This document shows, one piece after another, positions 43,401-54,764 of a stretch of 64,000 nt of DNA. A model generated the notes under the pieces. That model did no database searches. It saw only the letters and a list, made by a program, of their open reading frames with translations, and was not told where the DNA came from. This DNA is from Phalacrocorax aristotelis (lineage: Eukaryota; Chordata; Aves; Suliformes; Phalacrocoracidae). Position 1 is the stretch's first letter, and every line of letters begins with the position of its first letter. The translations under genes and the position numbers were made by a program. The DNA lies in the NCBI RefSeq assembly GCF_949628215.1, contig NW_027441212.1, positions 310,001 through 374,000 on the forward strand, in the 5' to 3' direction.

Positions 43401-44931
43401 CCTTAGGTGACTGCCAGCCTTCTTTTTAAGCTAGCTCCAAATGTCACGCTTATTGAGCTGACCTTACACTTTGTGAGTTAACTGATGGATGTATCAGGTC
43501 AGCTGTTCGTTATCGCTAACGAAAAAACATTTTGTCAAATACTTGATCAGCAGGGGGTGAATTTGATCTGGTGCTTGTATAAAAGACTCACCGCACGTGC
43601 ATGGCATAACCTGAAGACAGCATGTTGATCCAAGTCTTGTGGCACATACCAAAGTATTTAGGTTTTTAAATAATCAGGAAATCTGGAAATACAAGTGCAA
43701 ATTATGAGAAGCAGATGGTTTTGTTTCCTTTTGAGGAATAATAGCACGGGCGTTGTCCTCTGGAATAAAGAGAACTACTTCACGGGATAAGAAATGTGTT
43801 TGTGCAGATGTGAACAAAAATCAATCAACAACCCACTGCTGGGGGTGTGTGTGTATTTCCCCCCAACAGAGACATGGAAGGCTAGCAATTTAGTACAGTG
43901 TGACAATGAAGTATTTTAAGCTGTAATAAAGAAAACCCATTAACCTCAAAAATTTAATTTTTTTTTAGAGCCAGTAGCCAAGGAGCAGCCAAACGTAATT
44001 ACTTGGTGAAATACTTTGTGCAAAATGGATGTTTGGAATATTGACACGGCAAGAAAATGTGAAAATATGCTTTAGTAAAAAGTAGGATATTAAAGCACAG
44101 GGGAAAGGGTGTTGAGTGAACAAAGTACATTGCTGTCACAGTCAGTGAACACCATTAAAATTAAATGGCAGGGGAAAGCAAATGGACTATTTTTATCAAA
44201 TATGAAATTAACCAATAAACTTAATATATGGTATATACACACAAATACAATAATGTTAAAAATCGGAAATGCAGCAGAGTTAAAGGACGGTGAACGTTTC
44301 TGTGCACTCGCCTACGTTTGTTCATGCCCTTCACGTAGATGCTACTTAGCGAACAAGAAAAAGGAGGAGGAGTTGTGATTTCCAGATACGTAAAGCTAAA
44401 ATACAACTTCCAGCCCCGGTTCCAGAGGACTTGCCGCTGACGTCCTTACACCTAAACCAAGTAAACTTACGTCCTTGCATGAGCTAAGCAGTGCCAGACT
44501 AAGAGAAATGATTTGGTTTGTAAGCATTTGTGCTTGCAAGCATCTCAAGCAGATTTATTCCACCTGAGTGTGATCCGTTCGTGGAACCACAGCCAGAGGA
44601 AATGCAATAGCTGACTGACTTTGGCTTTTGACTGACTTGAAGGTCAGAAATATTTCCCTTCAAAAGTTCTCTCACCAATAGGGCCGAAGCAGGAGTTTTA
44701 CAATACTCAGCTTTTTACTGTCTCTCTAGTATGACTGACGCTTGCTGGACAGGTCCAGTGTTGCCTGACATTGGGAGAGACCCTGTTCTTACTTGCCTTG
44801 AATAGAAATGATCAGATATTGAAAGAAACAAGTGGATGATGAATGTACTTGGAACAAACCTAGTATAGTGTTTCTTATTCAAAGCTGTGATTTGAAATAG
44901 CTTTTGCAGCAAGAGCGAAGAGCCTCACGTC
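40448..44931. other. Non-repetitive core of right arm
   Basis: Mirror of 20,986-25,469. The candidate exon (MGSELSVSVPGQ) reads on the minus strand near 41,601-41,534 with no change. The ERV/LTR fragment is mirrored at about 42,948-43,157. No protein family was recognised. Confidence 0.6.
42948..43157 (-). mobile_element. LTR-retrotransposon fragment, right arm
   Basis: Mirror of 22,761-22,970 with several substitutions (for example a changed stretch near the CATTTTGTCATCC box). The fragment predates the palindrome. Confidence 0.55.
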
Positions 44932-47876
44932 AGGTTTGGACCCTAACAGTGAGGGTTTGGGACCACTAAATGAGGCTTTGTGCGTTAAAAGATGGCTTTG
45001 GGCTCTAAAACTCAGTGTGGAAAGAGAAAATGACGGTTTGAGCATTAGAAGACCTCATTCGATGCCAACAGTAAAGGTTTGGGATATAAAAAGGAGGCTT
45101 GGATAATAAAAATGAGGTTTTAGTACCTAAATGTGAGGGCTTGGGGCTTTAAAGGAGGCACTGAGCATTAAAAAAGGGGTTTGGGCCCCTCTTGGCTGTT
45201 AAAAATGAGACTTTGAGGATTAATCAAGGGGTTTGGACTGAAACGCACGGTTTGAGCATTAATAGAGCAGATTTGATGCTAAATGGGAGGCTTTGGGACC
45301 TAAAAAGGAGGCCACTGAGTATTAAGAGGGGTTTGGACCCTGCAAGTGAGGCTTTGGGACCTAAAACTGAGGCTTTGCAGGTGAAAACAGGGCTTTGGAC
45401 AGTAAAAATGAGGTTTTGGCACTTCAAAGTGAGCTTTTGGATGCTACAAGTGAGGCTTTGGGCCTTTAAAGGAGGCACTGAGCGTTAAAAGAGGGGTTTG
45501 GATGCTTGGAGTGTGGCTTTGGGTGGTAAAAATGAGGCTGTGAGCTTTAAAACTGGGGTTTGGACCCTAAAAGTGAGGGCTTGGGACCTAAGAATGAGGG
45601 TTTGACCCTGAAAAGTGAGGGTTTGGCACCTAAAAATGAGGCTTTATTCCTTACTAGAGGGGTTTGGACCCTGAAAGTGAGGGTTTGGGATATGAAAAGG
45701 AGACTTTTAGACTTAAAACAGGGATTTGGAACACCAAAAATGAGGGTTTGGGACTTAAAATAAGGCTTCGAGCCTTAAAAGACAGGTTTGGACCCTGAAA
45801 GTGAGGGTTTAGGACCTAAAACTGAGGCTTTGAACCTAAAAGACAGGTTTGGACCCTGAAAGTGAGGGTTTGGGACCTAAAAGACAGGTTTGGACCGTGA
45901 TAGTGAGGCTTTGGGATACAAAAATGAGGCTTTGAGGGTGAAAATAGAGCTTTGGATCTAAAAAATGAGGTTTTGGCACCTAGAAGTGAGGCTTTGGATG
46001 CTACAAGTGAGGCTTTGGGACTTTAAAAGTAGGCATTGGGCATTAAAAGAGGGATTTGGACCATGAAAGTGAGGCTTCGAGTGACAAAAATGAGGCTTTG
46101 AACCCAAAAGACAGGTTTGGACCGTCAATGTGAGGGTTTGGGAGTTAAAAATGAAGCTTTGAGCCTTAAAACACGGGTTTGGAACAAAAAAAAATGAGCC
46201 TTTGGGACCTAAAATAAGGCTTTGGGCCTTAAAACAGGTGTTTCGATCCTGAAAGTGAGGGTTTGGGATCTACAAATGAGGGTTTGCAGTTGAAAATAGG
46301 GCTTTGGACATTACAAATGAGGTTTTGATACCTAAAAGTGAGGTTTTAATGCTTAATAGAGCAGTTTGGACCCTGAAAGTGGCGGTTTAGAAAAGAAAAC
46401 TGAGGCTTTGAGCCTTAAAAGACGGGTTTGGCAGCTAAACGTGAGGCTTTGCAAGATATAAAAGAGGCTTTGAGAGTAAAAATGACATGTTTGCACCCTG
46501 AGAGTGAGGGTCTGGGACCTTAAGAGGAGGCTTTGAGCCTTAAAAGAGGAGTTTGGAACTCAAAAAATGAGGGGCGGCAGGACCCCAGAAGCAGAGGCTG
46601 TGGGACCCCATAAGCAGAGGCTGCAAGGTTTAAAACGGGTTTAGACACTGAAAGTGAGGCTTTGGGTGGTAAAAATGAGGCTTTGAGCATAAAAAGAGGG
46701 GTTTGGACCCTGAACATGAGGGTTTGGGATCTAAACATGAGGCTTTGCCAGTGGAAATAGGGCTTTGGACACAAAAAATGAGGTCTTGGCTCCTAAAAGT
46801 GAGCTCAGGTTTGGGTGCTAAAAGTGAAACTTTGGCACCTAGAAATGAGGCTTTGAGTGTTAAAAGGGGGGTTTGAAACCTGAATGTGAGGGTCTGGCAC
46901 ATAAAAATGAGGCTTTGAGCCTTAAACAAGGGGGTTTGACTCTAAAACGTAGCGTTTGGAAGGAAAAAAATCATGATTTGAGCATTAATAGACAGGATTC
47001 GATGCTAGAAGTGAGGGTTTTATGTCCCAAGCCCGTCTTTCAACACTCAAAGCCTCATTTTTTCAGTCCCAAACCCTCTCTTTTAGGACCCAAACCCCTC
47101 CTTTTTAGGGACAACCCCTCATTTTTAAGTTCAAAAGCCTCCATTTTATTGTCCAGACCCCTCTTTTAAAGCTCAAAGGCTCATTTTTAACAGCCAAACC
47201 CTCACTTTCAGGGTTCAAAGCCTTCTTTTAACTCTCAAAGCCTCAGTTTTTAGGTCCAAACCTTCACTTCACGTGTCCAAACCCCACTTTTCAGGCACAA
47301 AGCCTCATTCAGAGGTCCCAAACCCATCCTTTTCATGGACTAACCCTCATTTTAAAATTCCAAACCCTCCCTTTCGTTGTCCAAACCTTTATTTTAACGC
47401 TCAAAGCCTCATTTCCAGGTCCCAAAGACTCACTTTAAAGCACCCAAACTCCTCTTTTAACATCAAAGCCTTATAGTTAGGACTGCAAACCTCACTTTTA
47501 GGGTCCAAACCCCTCTTTTAACGCTCAAAGCCTCATTTGTAACAGCCAAACCCTCCCTTTCAGGGTTCAAATTCCTCTTTTAAAAGTCAAAGCCTCAGTT
47601 TTAACACCCGAAGCCACACTTCCAGCATCCAAACCCCACCTGTAACGCTCAGTGCCTCCTCTTTAGCTCCCAAACCCTCACTTTTAGCATCGACTCCGGT
47701 CCTTTCATGCTCTAACCAGCATTTTTTCTTTGAAAACCGTGCCTTTTAGAATCCAAACCCCTCGTATAAGGCTAAAAGCCTCATCTATAGGCCCCAACCC
47801 TCACTTTCAGGGTCCAAACCCCACTTTTAAAGCTAAAAGCCTCCGCGTTAAATTCCAAAACTTCACTTCTAGGGCC
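44932..47876. repeat. Tandem-repeat block R2 with internal strand switch
   Basis: + orientation to about 47,021, then minus to 47,876. It mirrors L1 but has a single 227-bp unit where L1 has three. Confidence 0.9.
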
Positions 47877-48401
47877 TGTGGTGGTTTGCCCGGCAGCTCA
47901 GCCCCACACAGTCGCTCGCCCCCGCCCCACCGGTAGATGGGGGAGGGAATCAGAAGGGTAACGCTCGTGGGTTGGGATAAAAACAGTTTCATAAATGAAA
48001 TTAAAAGAAACAACAACAGAAATGCAATGGAAAGGAGAACAACGAGAGGCGCAAAGCCCCGCGGGGTGGGGGGAAAGGGGTGGGAAGGGGGGGGGGGGCG
48101 GGAGAGGGGGAACGAACCGCCGGAACAAACCCCACGCGCCGCAGCCGCTCCCCCACCGCCGACCCGCCGCCGCGCCGCTCCCGAGCCGCAACTGCCCCCC
48201 CCACCCCCCTTAATATCCTGGTCGTGGTGTCACGTGGTATGGAGTGAACCTGCCACTGGCCAGTCGGGGTCAGCCGCCCCCACCGCGGCCCCGCCCCTCC
48301 CAGCCCCCCACCCCCCCCCCGCGGCAGAGCGCGGGAAGCCGGAAAGGCAGCCGCCCCCCACGGTGAGGAGAATTAACCCCTTCTCAGCCAAAACCAGCAC
48401 A
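47877..48401 (-). repeat. ERVL 3' LTR, right arm
   Basis: Mirror of 17,036-17,565. At its inner end it reads CCTGTGGTGGTTTGCCCGG, a small difference from the left copy. Confidence 0.85.
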
Positions 48402-49597
48402 GCCGCCTCCCCCTATTCCACACCGCTCACGCCATGCCCAGGTCCCATACCTGGGCTGCTGCACGCCGAGTCAGGCATCGTTCCGTCGCTGCTGCACTCT
48501 GCTTGTGTCGCAGTTTATCGTCCATGGCTTGGGAGGCTCGTACTCTGATATCATGGATGCAACACAGAGGTGACACACAGTATTATATAGCAGTTCGCAT
48601 TGCGCCATTCAGTTCATTGACTGTTTTCGCCCAAAATCAAACCCCCTTGAGGCACACATCGGACTTCTCCGTCCTCCCGCATCACCCACCAAGTGCACCC
48701 AGGTCCTCGAGCAAAAGCAATCCCACGAATGGCTTTGCCTTTGCCTGAGGCAGGGAGGACCCAGACTGTGTTGCCCAGCGTACTTTTTGCGTGCGCTACT
48801 GGGACTCCATCCCCTCCCACAGCATGTAGGATTTCTGACTGGGCAGGGCCAGCTCGCCTGGCAGATCCCCTCCTGTTGACTAACCACGTGGCTTTTGCCA
48901 AATGTGCATCCCAGGGCTTGAATGTCCCACCCCCCCTTGCTCTCAGCATAGTTTTTAACAGTCCATTGTACCGCTCCATTTTCCCAGAGGCTGGTGCGTG
49001 ACAGGGGGTGTGATACACCCACTCAGTGCCGCGCTCTTTGGCCCAGGTGTCTATGAGGTTGTTTCGGAAATGAGTCCGTTGTCTGACCACTCTCTGGGGT
49101 GCCACGTCACCTCAGGACTTGTTTTTCCAGACCCAGAATGGTGTCTGGGCAGGGGCGGGGGGGATGGGATATGTTTCCAGCCAGCCGGTCGCTGCATCCA
49201 CCATTGTAAGCACATGGCGCTTACAATGAACAGGGCGTGTTGCTTTTCATCTTCTGAGAGTTTGTTATACAGTGGGGCCTCTTCAGCACGTGGCACCCCC
49301 TCCTCTGGGGATATTCCAAAGTCTTTGCCTTCTGGCCAGCCCATGGTCACTTCCAAGACTCCTGGGCCGCTGGGGTTCCCTACTCGAGCCCGCTGGGTGA
49401 TCAGTGCGACCCATTTACTCCATGTAGCATCACTTTGTGCTAATCCCACCTGGCACTGCTTGTGGTTCTCCCGAGTGCGGGGGGCTTTGAAGAGCTCTTG
49501 GCGCACAACGGGCACCCAGCCTCTGTTCGCACCATACCCGATCGTCGCTCATGGGCTCTTCCCTGAGCCCCTCTGACCGTACGCCAGCAGCGTGGCG
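48402..49597 (-). pseudogene. pol: Decayed ERVL pol fragment, right arm
   Basis: Mirror of the left-arm copy, with the same RNase H/integrase deletion. Two stops present on the left (after LITQRA and after KLSED) are open here, giving a 154-codon frame at 49,051-49,515. The left stops are therefore later mutations. Confidence 0.85.
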
Positions 49598-49978
49598 TTA
49601 TAACCTTGCCAGGCGCTCTCCAGCACTCCCTGACCATGATCACCAGAGACCTCTCTCTAACAAACCATCAAGTGCCTCCTCTTCATAAGCGAGCCACCAA
49701 ATGCACACACAAGCACTGCTCTCTGCCAGGAGAGCCCTCACTAGCAGTTTAAATTAGCAATCAAGACTGGCAAGCACACTTGACAGCAACACTCAGTTCC
49801 AGGATGACAAGACACGTAGATAAAATCTAGCCACTGCTTCACACCAGGAAAGTGATAAATGCCGGTCTTTTGCATTACGCTGACATGGATGTTAATAACG
49901 GGAGATAAAGGAACTGACCGGCCTCCAGCTGCGTATTAGTGACAGCTGCTTCCAGCTGGTTCTTTGACTCAAGGCTTA

Positions 49979-50113
49979 CCTGGACCATGGAACTGCTGGA
50001 TCCTGCAGAGATGAGCACGCCGTTCTCGTCCTTTCGGAAGCTCCTCTGAGACCAATCGGCTGGATCAGAAGCAAAGGCTTTCCTGTGCCCTGGATTCCTA
50101 GGGTCTCACACGC
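49979..50113 (-). other. Exon-like segment of unknown gene, right arm copy
   Basis: Mirror of 15,324-15,458, with the same donor (CAG|GTAAGC on the minus strand). It reads DPADWSQRSFRKDENGVL. The minus frame is open. I do not recognise the family. Confidence 0.3.
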
Positions 50114-50330
50114 CTGTGCTGCCGCTGTTCACAGAAGTCACACACCTGCTTCCCGCATCCTTCTCTCCCTGCCTATTAACATTACAATTGCAGCGTCAAA
50201 CTACCAGCAATCAGGCTTTCACTAATAACTCATGGTTTCGTCTGGGTTTAAACCAAGTTCAACAGCAAGGCACAGCTTCATCTCCTAAGCACACCACAGA
50301 AGATGCTGAGGTGGGAAGGCTTGTAGATGT

Positions 50331-52604
50331 GGCTCATCTAGCCTAACCCACAGCCGCCTTTAGTGACGTATGCCTTGCTTTAGCTTTCGTTGTGCAGAAC
50401 AATGCCTAGAGTCACACTGATGCAGCCTGCTTGATTTCTGGGTGCAACAAGCCCTCAAATACCAGATTTGTGGTTTCCTAAGCACAACTCTGTTGGATCG
50501 GTCAGCTCCAAAACTTAAAAAGCTCAACTCACCTCAAAAATGTTAACTTGCGCCCCTCTCCTATTTTGGAATATCCAGACAGCGAAGCACCACGGAAGCC
50601 TTGTTCACCAGACAGTTGCCTGACAAACCCCTTTGTGACACAGAGCAGCAAGTCAACAGGAGCACAGGCTGCACAAAGTCAGTGCCTGGCAGCAACCTCA
50701 TACAGAGCAGGAACTCCACTGGCAGAAAACCTCTTCAGCTTCCGCTGGACTTAGGAAGGGACTTCCTAAAGCCTCTTTCCTCCACGGCTACCCCAGCAAC
50801 CAGCAGTGGGGCAGCAGTGGGGCAGCAGTGGAGCAGCGCTGCCTGGCTCCCCTCCTGCACCACTGACAAGCAACACAGCAGGCACGGTGCAAAAATCAGC
50901 CTCCACCAATGGCCCCGAGTGATCCGCATCAGAGATTCAAAAGAAGGAACGGCGCAACAAATCCACAAACAGAAACACACTGTTTACTACCAAGGCGGAG
51001 CAGCCGGCATGGTGTGTGCTATCCTAAAGCACTCTGAACATGAGGGACACAGTTTCACCTCAAACACAGCAAGTGAAATCCACCTGAGGGTGGCACCCCA
51101 GCGCCTCTCAAGGGAGGCCAGCCGTGCAGCCGACCTGCTGAAACAACCAGCCAGAGAGCGCAGCGTGACCACAGCAGTGCCCAGCGCCTTACGAGACGCA
51201 CTGCTGGCGCTGCTGCAGGGACAGGGTTTGTGTCCACTGGAACAGAGGCTGCCGTCAACCCAGCGGCAGCCGCCAAACCCAAAATAACCCTTAGACCTGG
51301 TAGCATTGCCCCAGTCCAGGAACAAACCCTAAATCCAGACGCACCCCACACCTGGCTGCTCCCACCAGACCTAGCAGCATGCACCTGACACAGCAACACC
51401 CCCAAATCCTCAAGTTTCCCCCAAAATTGGCAGCAACCAGCAGACCCAGGCACACCCCCCAAAACCTGTCAGCGACCTGTCAGCACAATCAATAATTATA
51501 CAGCTAAATAACAAAAGGATTAGACAATACTTTGTCTTCACTGCCCCCCAATCCATTTTCTTTCTCTTATTTCTTTTTTTTTTTGCATTTTTAATTTCAG
51601 CTTGTTTTGCTTGTGATTTTTATATAAGACCTGCTTTTGTAGAAGCGTGAAAGGTCTCTGTGGTCCCTCTGCTCATGAATCCATTTGCTAAAATAATGTT
51701 TTTGAAATCCTCTTTTTTGAAAACCTCTGTTTTAGGTATCTTACTGACCAGTTCATTCATGTCTAATATTGAAAGCTTTTGAAAAGCAGGAACGGGTTTG
51801 TTTCTATACAGGACAGCGTTGCTCAGAAATGGACCCCAGTCCCTGCTGGCCTCAGCGACCCAGTGGCACACACTCCTGTTACCGGCTCATCTGGTGGCTG
51901 GCTGCAAAGAAATGTCATCTTTTTTTGCCGTGGCTGGGGGTGGTGATGGTGGTGTTGCTGGTGTTCTGTCTCAGCTCTATAATCCATAAAGGAACAGAGA
52001 CTTTAAGGTGCATCATGTTACTGGTTTGACAGGACTTGCATGCTAGAGAAGAGTTGCTCAAGTGACTTGCTACTTTTACAACCTCTTGCTAGAAGGAGCA
52101 AGAGGGAACAGGGAAGGGTGTAGAGGAGGACTGGAGCAGCCCCGTAGCCGGTGTGTGCCGCCAGCATCGCCCTCGTACAGCCGTCTCACCAGCAAAACGC
52201 AGGAGGAACAGAGCAGCTTATGGCCACTGCACGAAGCAGCTGCAGCGCAGGAAGGGGAATTTAACTGCGAGGCTGTGGGGCACAGCCCGCGTGGTAGCCG
52301 AAGCCTCGCGGGAATCACGCGGAGATGTCAAGCTCTCTAAAGGACCCTGAGATATGAACAGGAAGAACTTAGCAATTGTTGACTTGGTATTTCTTGCAAA
52401 TGGAAGCAGCTGATGGCTTCCTCTTTATTTGCTTCTAGTCCAGTCCTTGGGCAGATAGGCCAGACCTTGCAGCAGGGCATGCCTGCTGGAGAAAAACTGC
52501 TAAAGCCGCCTCTTTGTTGCTGCTCCTGTAACCAGAGCGATCGAATTAACCAACCATAGATGTTGCTATACTCCTTGTACAGCCTTATCCAACTGGACGT
52601 TAAG
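50331..52604. other. Right flank of palindrome, no recognised gene
   Basis: Non-repetitive apart from a 12-bp GGGGCAGCAGTG repeat near 50,800-50,835 and a C/A-rich patch at 51,260-51,480. The minus-strand frame 51,620-51,871 is listed separately. Confidence 0.5.
51620..51807 (-). other. Unrecognised protein-like minus-strand segment
   Basis: The frame reads KLSILDMNELVSKIPKTEVF and then FKNIILANGFMSRG before a TAA at 51,620. It has coding-like residue use and a possible acceptor (TGTCCTGTATAG). It could be a last exon or a retrocopy remnant, since an A-run follows on the minus strand near 51,580-51,570. The family is not recognised. Confidence 0.3.
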
Positions 52605-52723
52605 TCTGGGGACATGGAGTATACCAATCAGTGTATTCTTTGATCTGCGTTTTAGTCCCTCGGTAATCATTAATGTGAACGAAACAATAGACAATGTGCT
52701 TCTGTCAGAAAAGGATGACAAAA
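52605..52723 (+). mobile_element. Internal remnant upstream of LTR-like sequence
   Basis: Homologous to 22,761-22,880 in the palindrome arm. It belongs to the same LTR element as the next feature. Confidence 0.5.
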
Positions 52724-53136
52724 TGTGGTTTCGTGTAGCGGGCTGAGAAAACTGGCCAGGACTGCCAAGGTTAAGAGCCAAGTAGGTAAAAGGTAATTCC
52801 GACAGGGGGAGATCGCGACCACCGACTCACGGACCACCACCGACCCAAGTAATACCACCTACTCAAAAGAGAACAACAAAGAGGATAACTGAGTCTGCGC
52901 AGTAATTTACATATGGAACGAGCAAGTTTGTACCAATCGGTAGAAAGGACAATAATGAATATCTATGAATATGTGAATTTTTGATCTATAAATTGTACGG
53001 GAAAGGTGCGTAAGGTACGCACGTTAGGAGCAGCGATCCCACGTGCATCCGGCGCTGTGAATAAAGAATGCCTGCTCTTTAATACTAAATTGCTGTTAAA
53101 GAGTTGTTTCTGATTTTACCGCGTTTTTCGGTAACA
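52724..53136 (+). repeat. LTR-like sequence, unassigned family
   Basis: It begins TGTGGTTTCGTGTAGCGGG and ends TTTTTCGGTAACA. TATAAATT lies near 52,987 and AATAAA near 53,061, with a T/G-rich stretch after, so the orientation is +. No clear target duplication and no standard primer site after it were found. Confidence 0.6.
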
Positions 53137-54624
53137 CTCCTACCAGTCTGTCACGATCCACTGTCGGGCTGAACAATTTGGCAGAGGTTAAACCCCCTTG
53201 CTTTCCAACCGACCTCAGGGAATTCTGGGAGGTTGGGGGCGGCTGGGCTTAACTTCTGACTGACTCCAACGTGTTGCCGTGGCCACGTTCCTTCTACATT
53301 CTCGGGAACAGAACTAAGACTCAAAACGGAATCCAAGTGCCAAGTCCCTTCATTTGGCCAGCGATGGAGACGCGAGAGAAAAGCAGAGAAAGAGAGAAAA
53401 AAGGGAGAAAGGGGGGAGAGAGAAAACGAGAGCGACACCAGAGTGTTGTAATACCTACCGCCGCGGGTCTGGGGCGGTCCGTCCTTCCGCGGGGTCCGTC
53501 CCTCCGCGCGGTCCGTCCTTCTGTGCGGTCCGTCCCTCCGCGCGCTCCGTCCTTCCACGGGGTCCGTCCCTCCGTGCGGTCCGTCCTTCCACGGGGTCCG
53601 TCCCTCCCCGCGGTCCGTCCTTCTCTGCGGTCCGTCCCTCCGCGCGGTCCGTCCCTCCGTGCCGACTGTGAGATTTGATTCTGCGCTTTTGAACAACTGA
53701 GGAGACGATAAGCAGTGAGTCACGTGTCTCTCTGATAATGTTTTCCTAGCGTAAGCTTACCTGGGGCTGGGGGCATGATATAATTCAATAGGCTGGAAAA
53801 GGAGAAAGAGGACAGTTACCCTTTTTCCTTGTGGTAAAGCTGCACTTGAGCCTGAGCTCTCAAGAAACACTGCTGAGTTTATTTCAGTAAAACTGAAATC
53901 GAGAGGTTCTAAGGCAGTGTTGCAAAGCCCTTCAGGATTCAAGGGACACCTGGAGTTATAAACGTGAAACGCTCTTTTTTCCAGGTCATAGACGTTAAAT
54001 AAGTCCATCAATCGCTCTCTGAGAGCTTGCTTGCATATTTTTACGTATTTGAATATTGCTGGAAATTTTTTCAGTTTTCAAGTCCTTTAATGACAGTTCA
54101 CGGTTTTTAGTATTTCGTATAAAACCAAGATGTTGCTGCTGACCCCACCTATTGAATAGTTGCGTGTTTTAATTGCCCAAGCCTCTGGCTGAGTATTCAT
54201 GCCATTGAACGTTACTCACTGAAGGTGTGTGCGTGAGGCATGAATCCAACCTTCGTACCCAGGTGGCGAATAGGAGTTTCCCCAGGGACGGATCCAGAGC
54301 AGGGAATTAAGCTCTCACTGCACTGCGCTTTGGAGGAGGAGCGGGTTTGTGCCCCTTCTCTGAGTGGACGGCGAGCTGAGGGGTGTTTCGCCCTTAGGGA
54401 ACCTGAAGCTAAGCCAAAGAATGTCGAGTGAGCTCAAAACCCTGCCCAAGCCTTTGGAACATCCCGGCTCTATTCACTGAGGCAAAGGAGTATTTTAGTT
54501 GAGCAACACTTATGCTGGGTAAAATGAGAGGATGAGAGGCTTTTGCTGCTTCAAATACTCATGGAAATGTCATTTTAAACGTGGTTCTTCAGACGAGATA
54601 AGTCTGCACCTCTTTTCTTAGCAG
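53137..54624. other. Flanking region with minisatellite, no gene recognised
   Basis: It contains a purine-rich tract (53,365-53,435) and the 17-bp minisatellite. Expected upstream RBBP6 exons (zinc knuckle) were not found here. Confidence 0.5.
53476..53662 (+). repeat. 17-bp minisatellite, 11 units in alternating pairs
   Basis: Units are of the form GGTCCGTCC[C/T]TCCGCGC. Units with CCTCC and CTTCC largely alternate, giving a 34-bp higher-order period. The array is GC-rich and open in several frames only because of its period. Confidence 0.9.
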
Positions 54625-54764
54625 GACAAAACTTCTGAGCCTGTTCCCAGAGATCGAAAGAGCACAGGAATTCCGTGGAGTTCCATGGTGGAGGTGAAAG
54701 ATCCCAACCCAAAGGGTGCTGTGCTGACAAGCAGTGGGAAATACGCGATGCCAGCTCTTCCTGC
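54625..54764 (+). pseudogene. RBBP6: RBBP6-like exon (KSTGIPWSSMVEVKDPN)
   Basis: RBBP6 is a RING-type E3 ubiquitin ligase with DWNN, zinc-knuckle and RING parts. This exon lies between a TTCTTAGCAG acceptor and a GC|GTAAGT donor. It encodes RKSTGIPWSSMVEVKDPNPK and GKYAMPALPA, which match the linker between zinc knuckle and RING. Upstream DWNN and zinc-knuckle exons are not visible, so the copy is partial. Confidence 0.88.

Larger units (their letters stand above)
37402..50330. repeat. Right arm of the large inverted duplication
   Basis: Reverse complement of 15,140-27,935, with sparse substitutions and two large length differences. Outer-end matching fades near 50,330, where only patchy identity remains. 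Confidence 0.95.

Noticed and set aside
15140..50330. Palindrome as an assembly duplication of one locus
   Set aside because: Substitutions, stop-codon differences, a 227-bp triplication and a 580-bp length difference separate the arms; two haplotypes joined head to head remain possible and need read evidence.
53271..53723. Arginine/proline-rich long frames on both strands
   Set aside because: Explained by the 17-bp minisatellite, which is open in several frames.
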